Of a DNA stretch of 64,000 bases, positions 35,172-44,207 are shown one piece after another. The notes below the pieces were generated by a model, which saw only the letters and a list, made by a program, of their open reading frames with translations, was not told the origin of the DNA and did not search any database. The stretch's first letter is position 1. Each line of letters starts with the position of its first letter. A program made the position numbers and the translations under genes. This DNA comes from Desulfobacter hydrogenophilus (lineage in GTDB: Bacteria > Desulfobacterota > Desulfobacteria > Desulfobacterales > Desulfobacteraceae), in the NCBI RefSeq assembly GCF_004319545.1, contig NZ_CP036313.1, positions 1,738,501 to 1,802,500 of the forward strand. Reading direction: 5' to 3'.

Positions 35172-35465
35172 ATGAACAACGTTGTATACTTCAAACAGCC
35201 AAAGAAAATATGGACATTGCGAATCAAACTTTTTGGCGCGGATCCGGAATGGGCCCGGGTGATGGAAATTGACTGGCGGGCATCGTTTCTGGATCTGCAC
35301 GAGCCCATTCAAGAGGCCGTAGATGGGGAAATTGGGTATTTCAGATCAATAAAACCCGGCACAAGGACAAACAAGCACAACCCGGCGTTTTTTATCCCAG
35401 GGTCATTGAGGCAAGGGGGGAGAACCCCGAACAGTACCCGGACTATGAGGACTGGGAAGAATAGT
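35172..35465 (+). pseudogene. pRiA4b ORF-3-like gene, frameshifted
   Basis: Frame one reads KIWTLRIKLFGADPEWARVMEI...LHEPIQEAVD, the start of a plasmid pRiA4b ORF-3-like domain. Near 35321 the sense continues in another frame as WGNWVFQIN...FYPRVIEARGENPEQYPDYEDWEE with a stop at 35465. One missing base in GTAGATGGGG explains the break. The combined protein would be about 98 residues, about half the usual family length. It may therefore also carry an internal deletion. Family function is unknown. Confidence 0.7.
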
Positions 35466-35475
35466 TTAGTAGGCT

Positions 35476-35602
35476 ATGGTTTGGGCGAAAAGTTGCCCAG
35501 ATGCAAGGCGCAGGAATATTTGCGACCGGAGCAACCTGGTCGGTTGTGAGGATTGCAAATTTTCTTGCAACGACGCAGGTGGGTGACTTTTTGTTCAACT
35601 AT
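35476..35602. mobile_element. Palindromic element overlapping the cobT 3' end
   Basis: 127 bp with imperfect inverted repeats about 45 bp long. The left end reads ATGGTTTGGGCGAAAAGT; the right end, read inward, is ATAGTTGAACAAAAAGT. It contributes the last codons and the TGA stop of cobT. It has no open frame. Confidence 0.65.
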
Positions 35603-36656
35603 TTGTGGAAATGCCTACTTCATCAAAGGTCTTAATATCCGCAAGAATACGCGTGGCAAGGTCCAGAAGCTCCATGCACACAGCCGCACCGGTGCCTTCC
35701 CCGAGACGGAATTTAAAGTCGATTAAAGGTTCCAGACCCATGTGGTCCTGCATATATTTATGGCCGATTTCCACAGACTTGTGGGAGGCAAACAGGTAGT
35801 TTTTTGCTGCCGGGGCCAGTTCACAGGCAATCAGGGCGCCTGCCGTGGAGATCAGGCCGTCGCAGATCACCGGAATGCCTTTGGCGGCCGCACCGATCAC
35901 CAGTCCTGCCAACCCGCCGATTTCAAGCCCCCCGACTTTAGCCAGCACATCAAGGGGATCCTTGGGATCAGGCTTGTTTATGTCCAGTCCCTTTTGGATC
36001 ACAGCAATTTTTTGGGCAAGACCTTTATCGTCAACCCCTGAGCCCCGGCCGGTCAGACGTTCCACGGACAATCCTGAAAATGCCGCAATGATGGCAGTGG
36101 ATGGGGTGGTATTTCCAATGCCCATATCCCCAGTGCCTAGAAGGTCAACAGGGGTTTGGGCGTGCAGTTCATTGACGATTTCAATGCCTGCTTCAATGGA
36201 TTTAACCGCCTCTTCCCGAGTCATGGCAGGCCCTTTAGTAAAATTGTCTGTGCCGTGTCTTACTTTTTTATGAAAAATGGGGAGATCTGGGTCAAAATCG
36301 TAATTCACACCGATATCCGCGGCTTTCACCCGGGCTCCGGCATGTTTGCCCATGACGTTGACGGCTGCCCCGCCCCCGACGAAATTGAGCACCATCTGGG
36401 GGGTGACTTCTGCGGGGAAGGCGCTGACTCCTTCCTCGACCACGCCGTGGTCACCGGCGCAGGTGATGATCTGTTTGTTGGTTAAATGGACGTCAATGGT
36501 TCCTTTGATGGCGGCCAGACGGGCCCCGATCTCTTCCATCATTCCCAGGCTGCCGGGGGGCTTTGCCTGGTTCTGAAGGCGCTGTTTGGCCTTTGCGAAC
36601 GCATTGTGATTAAGTTCAGGATTGATGGCCGAAAGGGTCTGTTCAAGCAGAGACAT
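35595..36656 (-). CDS. cobT: Nicotinate-nucleotide:dimethylbenzimidazole phosphoribosyltransferase
   Basis: 353 residues, full length. It has GSLGMMEEIGARLA, CAGDHGVVEEGVSAFPAEVT, LLGTGDMGIGNTTPS, and the catalytic Glu near the end in GEGTGAAVCMELLD. It makes alpha-ribazole phosphate for the lower ligand of cobalamin. A cobalamin riboswitch lies upstream, so vitamin B12 should shut off expression. The last residues come from an overlapping palindromic element. Confidence 0.96.
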   Translation of the reverse strand: MSLLEQTLSAINPELNHNAFAKAKQRLQNQAKPPGSLGMMEEIGARLAAIKGTIDVHLTNKQIITCAGDHGVVEEGVSAFPAEVTPQMVLNFVGGGAAVNVMGKHAGARVKAADIGVNYDFDPDLPIFHKKVRHGTDNFTKGPAMTREEAVKSIEAGIEIVNELHAQTPVDLLGTGDMGIGNTTPSTAIIAAFSGLSVERLTGRGSGVDDKGLAQKIAVIQKGLDINKPDPKDPLDVLAKVGGLEIGGLAGLVIGAAAKGIPVICDGLISTAGALIACELAPAAKNYLFASHKSVEIGHKYMQDHMGLEPLIDFKFRLGEGTGAAVCMELLDLATRILADIKTFDEVGISTNS

Positions 36657-36705
36657 CGTTTTACCTCGCTAATTTGTCCTGCAGCAATCCATGGTCTTTT
36701 AGGCA

Positions 36706-36725
36706 TGCAGGAACATGTTCCTGCA
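36706..36725. promoter_or_regulatory. Perfect 20-bp palindrome in the cobT leader
   Basis: TGCAGGAACATGTTCCTGCA, between the riboswitch aptamer and the cobT start. As RNA it could form a hairpin within the expression platform; as DNA it could be an operator. Confidence 0.55.
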
Positions 36726-36765
36726 AAACCCTTTACCATCGCGTCCTGCATGACAAAAATCTTAA

Positions 36766-36953
36766 AGCACGTCTTCTGACTCAGGGGGGGTGGTGGCTTT
36801 TTTCCCCTAAGCCTTCCCAGAAAAGTTTTCCAGTGGCATGACAGGGTGAATGTGCCCCATTACAGCGGCGGGACCGTCACGGATTTGCACCGTGTTCCGT
36901 TTGCTAAAGATTTGACAACTCTTATTATGTTGCCGGGTACCGTAAACCTGTTT
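36766..36953 (-). promoter_or_regulatory. Cobalamin riboswitch
   Basis: On the minus strand the conserved landmarks are in order: ACGGTGCAAATCCGTGACGG, CCCGCCGCTGTAATGGGG, the B12-box-like GCCACTGG, GGGAAGG, and the closing GAGTCAGAAGAC. It ends about 110 bases before cobT. It should bind adenosylcobalamin and reduce cobT expression when the vitamin is plentiful. Confidence 0.92.
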
Positions 36954-37117
36954 GCTATCAAGGTCAATCATTTTTCGTGTTCGAATACAGTAACTTTTTA
37001 TCGATAGAACTGCCGGGTTATGCTATTCTTTTACCCGTTGAGTCATCAGGTAAAATGCGTGATGAATATTTTATTGCAAAGAACTATTGAATATTAACCA
37101 AAAAGGTTCGATACATT

Positions 37118-37423
37118 ATGGAATTAAGACCACTAGGCATCGCAACAGAAATTATTCAGGAGATTGGGCTCAGTATTACATATAACTATGATGATCTGAT
37201 TTTCATTGAGCACAATCCTTTTATTATCCAGTTTGATGATGAAAACTTAAAGAATCTAAACCTGTTTTTCAATATTGATTGTGAACAGGAGACCGCCGGA
37301 AAGCTGGAGGCCCAATTAAAAAATGCTGCATCCCAGAGGGGCTTTACCATTACCTTAAGCGGAAAGTTTGAGATGAAACAAAAAGAAAATACAGAAGAAA
37401 TTGATATAAAATTTATCGAGTAG
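37118..37423 (+). CDS. Hypothetical protein, 101 residues
   Basis: Not recognised. It is acidic and mixed alpha/beta by eye: EIIQEIGLSITYNYDDLIFIEHN, an Asp/Asn-rich middle, then a Lys-rich end. It has no signal peptide or membrane helix. The codon use and the steady frame look real, but no clear ribosome site precedes the ATG. It lies alone between the riboswitch region and the Fe-ADH gene. Confidence 0.55.
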   Translation: MELRPLGIATEIIQEIGLSITYNYDDLIFIEHNPFIIQFDDENLKNLNLFFNIDCEQETAGKLEAQLKNAASQRGFTITLSGKFEMKQKENTEEIDIKFIE

Positions 37424-37519
37424 CAGTAAGGGGCATGGAAATTTTAAAATCCACAAATAGAGTGAAGGCAATTAAAATGGATGGGTTGTTTTTTTTGCGG
37501 ACCTTAAAAAAATCGAATC

Positions 37520-38668
37520 ATGAAAACATTTAAGCATCTCACCAATCCTGTTCTTTATTCAGGCCCCCAAGAGATCAACAGACTTGCCGGATTACTTGAT
37601 CCGTCCACCCCGATTTTTTTTATTACCGGTGCCCATTTTGTAAACACCAATACCTGGCAAACGCTTGAATCCCAATTGCGTCGGGCCGGATGCAAGTTCC
37701 AAAGACAGACCGTGCATGGAGAGCCCGGCCCGGATATAGTTGATGACCTGACGGAACAGGCGGACAGGCTAAAGGCCGGTTGCGTGGTGGGCATTGGTGG
37801 GGGATCGGTTTTGGATGCAGGCAAATCGGTTGCGGCCATGCTTTGCCAGGAAGGTTCAGTCCAGGATTATCTGGAGGATGTGGGCACAAAAGACCCCAAC
37901 GGAAAAACCGTTCCATTTATTGCTTTACCTACAACAGCTGGGACCGGCAGTGAAGCCACCAAAAATGCAGTGCTCAGCCGCCCAGGGCCGGATGGATTTA
38001 AAAAATCCTTCCGCCACGATGCCTTTATTCCCTCGACTGCCATCATTGACCCTGAACTGGCAATGGGATGCCCGCCTGAAACGACTCTTGCCTGTGCCCT
38101 GGATGCGTTCAGCCAGCTTCTGGAATCCCGTGTCTCCACAGCATCTACACCGCTCACCCAGGCGTTGAGCAGGCAGGGGCTTCGGCTGTTTACCCGGGGA
38201 TCGCTGCTCTTTTCGGATAACCTGTACCAAAGCCGGGCGGAATTGTCTTTGCGATGGGATCTGGCCATGGCTGCGTATCTGTCCGGGGTTACCCTTGCTA
38301 ATGCCGGGCTTGGCACAGTACACGGTATTGCAGGCCCTCTTGGCGCTTTTACCTGTGTGCCCCACGGGGTGGCGTGCGGTTGCCTTCTGCCCCGGATTTT
38401 TACCATATTGACCCAAGAGATGCAGGTGGAGGCCCTGGATGAAGTGGGTGCCTGGCTTTCCAGGGGTATCGACGCCATTCCCCAGCCCGATGATTTTAAG
38501 GTTGCCCTGGATCACATGAATTCCTGGGGTGAACAATTGCCTAAACTGCGTGACTATGGGGTGACGGAACATCATATTGATGCCGTCGTCGATGCCTCGG
38601 GCAATAAACATTTCCCCATTCAATTATCATCACAACAGATGCGGGATATTCTATTGGGATGCCTCTAA
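37520..38668 (+). CDS. Iron-containing alcohol dehydrogenase family protein
   Basis: 382 residues of the group III (Fe) ADH family. The NAD site has GIGGGSVLDAGKS and PTTAGTGSEATKNAV, and the metal-site region reads GTVHGIAGPLG and VPHGVACG. In related enzymes one metal His sits in DALTHAIE; here the matching stretch is CALDAFSQLLES, with Gln in place of that His. Metal binding or specificity may thus differ. It probably reduces an aldehyde or oxidises an alcohol; the substrate is open. Confidence 0.88.
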   Translation: MKTFKHLTNPVLYSGPQEINRLAGLLDPSTPIFFITGAHFVNTNTWQTLESQLRRAGCKFQRQTVHGEPGPDIVDDLTEQADRLKAGCVVGIGGGSVLDAGKSVAAMLCQEGSVQDYLEDVGTKDPNGKTVPFIALPTTAGTGSEATKNAVLSRPGPDGFKKSFRHDAFIPSTAIIDPELAMGCPPETTLACALDAFSQLLESRVSTASTPLTQALSRQGLRLFTRGSLLFSDNLYQSRAELSLRWDLAMAAYLSGVTLANAGLGTVHGIAGPLGAFTCVPHGVACGCLLPRIFTILTQEMQVEALDEVGAWLSRGIDAIPQPDDFKVALDHMNSWGEQLPKLRDYGVTEHHIDAVVDASGNKHFPIQLSSQQMRDILLGCL

Positions 38669-38734
38669 TAGCCTTGACCTGGTACCCCTGCTGATATAGG
38701 GTTTCTTATTTTTATTGAAAGCAGGCCTTTTCAT

Positions 38735-40114
38735 ATGCACGCCACAGATAGGGATAAGGTAATTCCCCCCAAGACTTTTTTAAGCCTGCTTTTCAGCCTG
38801 GCGCTACCCATTTCTCTGCAATTTCTTTTGACCAGTTCCATGGCTGTGATAGACATACTCATGATCGGCCAGCTTCATGATGCGGCCGTGGCGGCTGTGG
38901 GCATTGCCAATCAGTTTGTTTTTATCTTTTTTGTTATCCAGTTCGGCATTCACTCAGGCATCGCCATCTTCACGGCCCAATACTGGGGCAAACAGGATGT
39001 TGCTCGGATCCACCAGTTGTCTGGTCTTGGGCTTCTGGCAGGATTTGTCATCGGTTCTGTGTTTGCCGGTGCTGCGTTGTTTTTTCCCGCAGCCGTGATT
39101 TCGGTATTTTCCAGTGATGCCGACGTGGTCCGTCTTGGGGCCGAATATCTTCGCATTGTGGGATTTGCCTTTGTTCCTTTTTGCGTAACCTTCTCCTTTA
39201 TGACTAATATGCGGAGTATGGGGTTTGCCGGTGTTCCTTTGATCTCTTCATTTATAGCCGTGGTTGTAAATATTGTGCTCAACTACTGCCTGATTCTCGG
39301 CAACCTTGGCTTTCCCGCCATGGGTGTCACCGGTGCGGCCATTGGCACCTGCACGGCAAAATTGATTGAAACCGGCTTGTTAACGGCGATCATTTACCTG
39401 AAACCTTACCCCCTTGCTGCGTCAGTAAAAGAAATGCTGTCCTTCGATTTTGCCTTTGTCAAGCGGGTCACGGCCACTTGCTGGCCTGTGTTCCTCAATG
39501 AATTCTTCTGGGTCACAGGCGTGAGTATGTACAAACTGGTTTACGCCCGCATGGGCACTCAGTCCATTGCGGCAGTCAATATCGTGGCCACCTTTGAGGA
39601 ATTTTTATTTGTTCCTTTTTTCGGCATTTTCCATGCTGGTTCCATTCTCATCGGTAACAGCATTGGGGCCAAAAGATACAATCGGGCGTTCGCCTATGGC
39701 AAATTCATGCTTTTGATCCAGCTTCCGATGGCCCTTGGCGCAGGGCTTGTGCTCATCCTGTGCAGACCTTTTATCCTGGGATTTTACAATATTTCCACGG
39801 CAGCTTATGAGAATGCCTACTACCTGATACTGACGACAGGTCTTATCTTTTGGGCAAAGACCACCAATTTTACAACGGTGGTATCTGTTTTCAGGGGCGG
39901 AGGCGACACAAAGTTCGGCTTTCTCATGGACCTGAGTTCAGTATGGTGCATTGGCGTGCCCATGGCGTTTATCGGTGCGTTTGTCTTTCATTGGCCCGTG
40001 TACGGTGTCATGGCCCTGATTGCCCTGGAAGAAATGTTCAAGCTGATTATCGGCTTGCCCCGATTTTTTTCAAAAAAATGGATTAAAAACCTTGTGGCAG
40101 ATCCGGAAAAATAA
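38735..40114 (+). CDS. MATE-family multidrug/toxin efflux transporter
   Basis: 459 residues, twelve membrane spans in two halves: LALPISLQFLLTSSMAVIDILMIGQL opens the first, and WPVFLNEFFWVTGVSMYKLVYARMG opens the second. MATE carriers export cationic or other small molecules in exchange for Na+ or H+. It is 66 bases after the Fe-ADH gene and could be co-transcribed with it and with the repair genes downstream. Confidence 0.94.
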   Translation: MHATDRDKVIPPKTFLSLLFSLALPISLQFLLTSSMAVIDILMIGQLHDAAVAAVGIANQFVFIFFVIQFGIHSGIAIFTAQYWGKQDVARIHQLSGLGLLAGFVIGSVFAGAALFFPAAVISVFSSDADVVRLGAEYLRIVGFAFVPFCVTFSFMTNMRSMGFAGVPLISSFIAVVVNIVLNYCLILGNLGFPAMGVTGAAIGTCTAKLIETGLLTAIIYLKPYPLAASVKEMLSFDFAFVKRVTATCWPVFLNEFFWVTGVSMYKLVYARMGTQSIAAVNIVATFEEFLFVPFFGIFHAGSILIGNSIGAKRYNRAFAYGKFMLLIQLPMALGAGLVLILCRPFILGFYNISTAAYENAYYLILTTGLIFWAKTTNFTTVVSVFRGGGDTKFGFLMDLSSVWCIGVPMAFIGAFVFHWPVYGVMALIALEEMFKLIIGLPRFFSKKWIKNLVADPEK

Positions 40115-40158
40115 CCTGAACAAAACCCTTGAATGATCCGTCACAAAAGGAGGAAGAA

Positions 40159-41004
40159 TTGAAATATATAGGCGCCCATGTGAGTGCTGCAGGCGGCGTT
40201 GAAAACGCGCCAATCAATGCCGAAAAAATCGGCGCATCCTGTTTTGCACTTTTTACAAAAAATCAGCGACAGTGGCAGGCCAAGCCCTTATCAGAAACAA
40301 ACATCAATGAGTTTAAAGCAAACTGCAGCGCTTTGGGTTTCGGGCCCGGGCAGATTTTGGCCCACGACTCCTATCTCATAAACCTGGGCCATCCTGCACA
40401 CGCCGCCTTGGAAAAATCAAGACTTGCGTTCGTAGATGAAATGCAGCGATGTTATCAGCTTGGCATTGCCATGCTCAATTTCCATCCGGGGTCAACGTTA
40501 AAAAAGATCAGCATGGATGACTGTCTGGCAACCATTGCCCAATCCATTAATTTTGCCCTTCAAAAGGTGCCGGACGTTATCGCCGTGATTGAAAACACTG
40601 CCGGCCAGGGGAGCAATGTGGGATTTGCCTTTGAACAGATAAACACCATTATTGACCGGGTGGAAGATCAATCCCGCATCGGGGTGTGTATTGACACCTG
40701 CCACGCTTTTGCTGCCGGTTATGACTTTGTCTCCCGGGAAGGTTATGAAAAAACCTGGGACCTGTTTGACGCAATTATCGGCTTTGAAAAATTAAAGGGC
40801 ATGCACCTGAACGATGCCAAAAAGCAGATTAATTCCAGGGTGGACCGGCATGAAAGCATCGGAAAGGGACAACTTGGCCTTACCGCTTTCCAGCACATCA
40901 TGGAAGACAAACGCCTGGATAATATTCCCATGATTCTGGAAACACCGGACAATAATATATGGGCCAAAGAAATTTCCCTGTTAAAATCGTTGATCAAGCC
41001 GTAA
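40159..41004 (+). CDS. nfo: Endonuclease IV (AP endonuclease)
   Basis: 281 residues, TIM-barrel AP endonuclease. Metal-site motifs include [49 protein letters not shown] and [23 protein letters not shown]. It cuts DNA at abasic sites in base-excision repair. I choose TTG at 40159 because AGGAGG lies a few bases before it; the ATG at 40129 overlaps that ribosome site and adds ten unmatched residues. The next gene encodes a glycosylase-type protein, giving a repair pair. Confidence 0.94.
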   Translation: MKYIGAHVSAAGGVENAPINAEKIGASCFALFTKNQRQWQAKPLSETNINEFKANCSALGFGPGQILAHDSYLINLGHPAHAALEKSRLAFVDEMQRCYQLGIAMLNFHPGSTLKKISMDDCLATIAQSINFALQKVPDVIAVIENTAGQGSNVGFAFEQINTIIDRVEDQSRIGVCIDTCHAFAAGYDFVSREGYEKTWDLFDAIIGFEKLKGMHLNDAKKQINSRVDRHESIGKGQLGLTAFQHIMEDKRLDNIPMILETPDNNIWAKEISLLKSLIKP

Positions 41005-41023
41005 GCTGAATGAGGGAGTTTTC

Positions 41024-41734
41024 ATGAGAATCTGGGACCTTCATCCAGGATACCTGAACCGCCAGAGTCTTTTAGGCGAACACCGGGAACTTCACGGTAT
41101 GGTCTCCATTATTGTCAACGGCAAAAAAGGCTATTCCCGGCACCCGGAAACTTTGCGCTGGATGGATTTCGGCTGGGCGCTGAACAAACGCCACCAGTTG
41201 TTAGCCGCAGAAATGACGTTGCGGGGGTACAATGACAAATCCCCTGTGCACACCCGCAAAAATAAAGGCCGATGGCCTGACACATTTATTGATGAACCCT
41301 ATCTCCAGATCCAGCTGCTCAGGGAAAAATACCGGGACAAGGAACCGGGACGCATTCCCTTACCCCAAAATGCCCAGCAGATGTGGCGTCAGCACAAGTA
41401 CGCCGTCATGGCCCGGAGTGCCCTCCTGTACAAAAAAATCGGTGCAGACGTGGCCCGCATGGGTCCCCGGGATGATTTCAGTAGTCTGGCCCTTCTTCTG
41501 GTTGAAACGTTGAGAACCCGGCCATCCCAGGGCGGATTAAAAAATGCGCTGCAACATATGTGGGGGTATGTGTCGGACAGATATGAAAAATCGCGGGAGC
41601 CTTTGCACGCATGGCCCCTGACAGATCTGCTGGCCCGGATTCAGGATTTGACATTTAAACACAGCCAGCCGTATTTAATGGAATCCGTTGCGCTAAGCGA
41701 GTTCGCTGTGTGGATAAAGGACAATCGCATGTAA
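41024..41734 (+). CDS. Pyrimidine-dimer DNA glycosylase domain fused to DUF1722
   Basis: 236 residues. The N-terminal half (about 1-110) looks like the endonuclease V/pyrimidine-dimer glycosylase family: MRIWDLHPGYLNRQ, GEHRELHG with a conserved Glu (residue 22), and GYSRHPETLRW. The C-terminal half (about 120-236) looks like DUF1722 (YbgA-type): HKYAVMARSALLYKKIG, NALQHMWGYV and a final PYLMESVALSEF. T4 endonuclease V uses Thr2 as nucleophile; here residue 2 is Arg, so chemistry may differ. It lies 19 bases after nfo, which would process its abasic products. Confidence 0.75.
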   Translation: MRIWDLHPGYLNRQSLLGEHRELHGMVSIIVNGKKGYSRHPETLRWMDFGWALNKRHQLLAAEMTLRGYNDKSPVHTRKNKGRWPDTFIDEPYLQIQLLREKYRDKEPGRIPLPQNAQQMWRQHKYAVMARSALLYKKIGADVARMGPRDDFSSLALLLVETLRTRPSQGGLKNALQHMWGYVSDRYEKSREPLHAWPLTDLLARIQDLTFKHSQPYLMESVALSEFAVWIKDNRM

Positions 41735-41763
41735 GGCCAGAGTGAACGATTGGGCCGTCAATA

Positions 41764-41801
41764 GGGGACAGCCCCCGTTTTGGTGGTCTGTCCCCATTTT
41801 T
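41764..41801 (+). terminator. Intrinsic terminator after the repair operon
   Basis: GGGGACAG (41764-41771) pairs with CTGTCCCC (41788-41795), followed by ATTTTTT. The same CTGTCCCCATTTTTT string recurs near 42593, so the sequence may also be part of a repeat. Confidence 0.75.
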
Positions 41802-41926
41802 TATTGAAAAAAGGTATTTTCATATATTGAAACAGCCTGGTTCATGGCCGGGCTTGTTCAACAATCGGATAAGATCCTGGTTCGTTTCTCACACGATCTA
41901 TCCTTATTTTTTAGGTTTCTGAATTA

Positions 41927-42202
41927 TCAGTTATCTTTTCGATCCGAAAGTATCTCGCCAGTTAACGGATTAACCCTTAGTTCACGTTCCTCGTTATTTT
42001 TGTAGGCTTCAACCTCCCAAACCCCATCATCCATTGATATTTCTGTTATTGGAGCATAGCCCTGAGTTTCTAATGTTTGGATGATTTCAACTAGGGGCTT
42101 AGAATCTGCTGGTGGTCGTTCGCCGGCAAACACCTGGGAGATACCAAGTGCAGATAAGACAGCTACAGTAAAAAAGATCCCTGATGCTACTTTTTTCTTC
42201 AT
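41927..42202 (-). CDS. Exported PepSY-domain protein
   Basis: 91 residues. A signal peptide (about 1-26, ending VFAGE) is followed by a single PepSY-type domain: LETQGYAPITEISMDDGVWEVEAYKNNEERELRVNPLTGEIL. Such small periplasmic proteins may inhibit proteases or bind metals or haem. I start at 42202, preceded by GGAGGAA; the longer open frame to 42379 has no homology. It converges on the repair operon. Confidence 0.88.
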   Translation of the reverse strand: MKKKVASGIFFTVAVLSALGISQVFAGERPPADSKPLVEIIQTLETQGYAPITEISMDDGVWEVEAYKNNEERELRVNPLTGEILSDRKDN

Positions 42203-42798
42203 GGTGCTTTCCTCCATTTGAGAATTGAATGATTTATTACCAAGCGTAAGCTTAGCGCTATTTGGACTTGATTTTTGTACTGGTTTCAGGAAAAATAAGT
42301 ACTTGTGCAGTTTTTTTTCAGGATAACTCCAAATCATTTCATTCCTATTTTTAGTATCAGAAAAAAACTGAATTGACAAATAAATTACTTATTATTGTAA
42401 ATAGGGGGCAGACCCCGGTTTGTCAATTTTTGTCCTTGGTCTGCCGACTTTACCCGGACAAGCACGCCTGCCCAACATCATATAAAAAGGGCTGAAGAAA
42501 CCGGCCGAATCAGTTTTAACAAATCTCCGGCATTGTTGCTACTCTTAGGGGTTAGCAACAGAGAATTGAAAAAGATACAACTATAGAATCATAGTCTGTC
42601 CCCATTTTTTGCGCTTGCCCGGAAGGTGAATAGGCTGGAAGCCGAGATTGGTGGCGATTATCAGACAAACCTGCTAACAAAAAACAACTTGTCTTCATTA
42701 AGGGTATCATATAAAGGATGTGTCAAAAGAGTTGCCGTTAATATTATCTGGGTTTTCAGTTTTTAAAGCAGCTCACAATCTACCACATAGGAGGTCTC
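42203..42798. other. Non-coding region with terminator-like repeat debris
   Basis: About 600 bp. It has an imperfect GGGGGCAGACCCC...GGTCTGCC inverted repeat at about 42404-42446 and a GTCTGTCCCCATTTTTT string at about 42591-42607 shared with the terminator at 41.8 kb. From 42610 to 42770 an open frame (LARKVNRLEAEIGGDYQT) lacks a start and may be a gene fragment. The HsdR-like gene has AGGAGG at 42790. Confidence 0.45.
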
Positions 42799-43872
42799 AT
42801 GAGTTTTAACGAAAAGATTGCTGCTTTATCCGAGAAGGTCACGTCACTTATCGACCATCTGGAGACCGAAGAAGCCACGAAAAACGCTCTGATCATGCCC
42901 TTTATAGCAGCCTTGGGCTATGATGTCTTCAATCCACAGGAGGTCGTACCTGAGTTTACAGCTGATGTAGGAACTAAAAAGGGTGAGAAGGTAGATTATG
43001 CGATTATGCAGGATAATGAAGTGATCGTCTTGATTGAGTGCAAAAAATCAAAGAGCGACCTTTCTGAAGCAAACATCCACCAGTTGTTTAGGTATTTTAC
43101 AGTCACTAATGCCCGTATTGCTATTCTTACCAATGGTGTTCAGTATCGTTTTTTTTCAGACCTTGAAGAACCCAATAAAATGGATGAGAAGCCGTTTCTT
43201 GAACTTGATCTGCTTAACATTAGAGAGAACCTTATCGAAGAAGTTCGGAAACTTGGCAAAGAAAACTTTGATTTGGACAGGATGCTTAGTACCGCCAATG
43301 AACTCAAGTATACCTCTGAAATTAAAAAACTGATGAATGTACAGTTTGAAACTCCCGGTGAAGAGTTTACCCGATTCTTTTTTAAAGCGGCCAATCCAAA
43401 TGCCCACTTCACCGCATCCGCTAAAGAACAGTTTACCAAGTTTGTGCAAAAGGCACTCCATCAGTTTATTAGTGAAAAAGTCAGTGACCGTCTAAGGTCT
43501 GCTCTTGAGAAGGAAGACGATAAAATCGTTGAAACCAACGAAGACGAGATCGTCTCTGAAGCCAAGCCCAATGGTATTGAAACCACTGACGAAGAACGTG
43601 AAGGCTTTCAAATCGTTAAGGCTATCCTGGTTCAGAAGGTCGCAGTAGAAAGAATCGTTCACCGTGATACTAAATCATATTTTGGCATTCTCCTTGATGA
43701 TAATAACCGTAAACCACTTTGCAGGTTGCACTTCAATACTGCTCAGAAGTACCTTGGTGTAATCGGTGATGACAAGCAAGAGACACGTATCCCAATTGGT
43801 AATCTTGCTGATATCTACCAATATGCAGACAAACTACTGGAAACAGTTAAGTTTTATGAGGAAACAAACTAA
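42799..43872 (+). CDS. HsdR N-terminal-type restriction endonuclease domain protein (orphan)
   Basis: 357 residues. The N-terminal part is a type I restriction R-subunit nuclease domain: EEATKNALIMPFIAALGYDVFNP, then the PD-(D/E)xK core EKVDYAIM...VLIECKK. Middle and C-terminal parts are helical with no helicase motif. No hsdM or hsdS gene is present, so it is not a full type I system. Similar stand-alone proteins are common in mobile regions. Its stop overlaps a convergent integrase remnant. A strong AGGAGG site precedes it. Confidence 0.85.
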   Translation: MSFNEKIAALSEKVTSLIDHLETEEATKNALIMPFIAALGYDVFNPQEVVPEFTADVGTKKGEKVDYAIMQDNEVIVLIECKKSKSDLSEANIHQLFRYFTVTNARIAILTNGVQYRFFSDLEEPNKMDEKPFLELDLLNIRENLIEEVRKLGKENFDLDRMLSTANELKYTSEIKKLMNVQFETPGEEFTRFFFKAANPNAHFTASAKEQFTKFVQKALHQFISEKVSDRLRSALEKEDDKIVETNEDEIVSEAKPNGIETTDEEREGFQIVKAILVQKVAVERIVHRDTKSYFGILLDDNNRKPLCRLHFNTAQKYLGVIGDDKQETRIPIGNLADIYQYADKLLETVKFYEETN

Positions 43873-44045
43873 AACACCTCATCGGCCACACAAGCCGCTT
43901 TACGCAACGCTCCATTAATCAGGTGCGCATACCGTTGGGTCATCTCGATACTGCTGTGGCCTAAAAGTTCCTTGATCGTGTAGGTGTTCACTTTGCCACT
44001 GGATGCCAGATAACTGGCGTCTGTGGGGTGTAGGTCATGGAAACG
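43869..44045 (-). pseudogene. Tyrosine recombinase (integrase) C-terminal remnant
   Basis: The minus strand reads RFHDLHPTDASYLASSGKVN, then YTIKELLGHSSIEMTQRYAHL and a stop at 43869. This is the HxxR...LGH...Y catalytic end of a phage-type integrase. The usual HDLRHT is HDLHPT, so the second Arg is lost. The N-terminal about 80% is absent. It overlaps the stop of the convergent HsdR-like gene by two bases. Confidence 0.88.
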
Positions 44046-44207
44046 GAATCATTCAGAAGACTAGTATGCATTGATTTTGGATCAAATCTGTATTCAAGAG
44101 TAATCTTTTATCTTTGTTGCCGTGTCATCTGATATGATCAGACTCAACTGTCTGGTCGGCAATTTTGAAAAGGGAAAAAGCAACTATAGAATGAAGGGTT
44201 CATAAAA

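Noticed and set aside
42799..43872. Complete type I restriction-modification or new defence system
   Set aside because: Only a nuclease-domain protein is present; no methylase, specificity or helicase gene is nearby.
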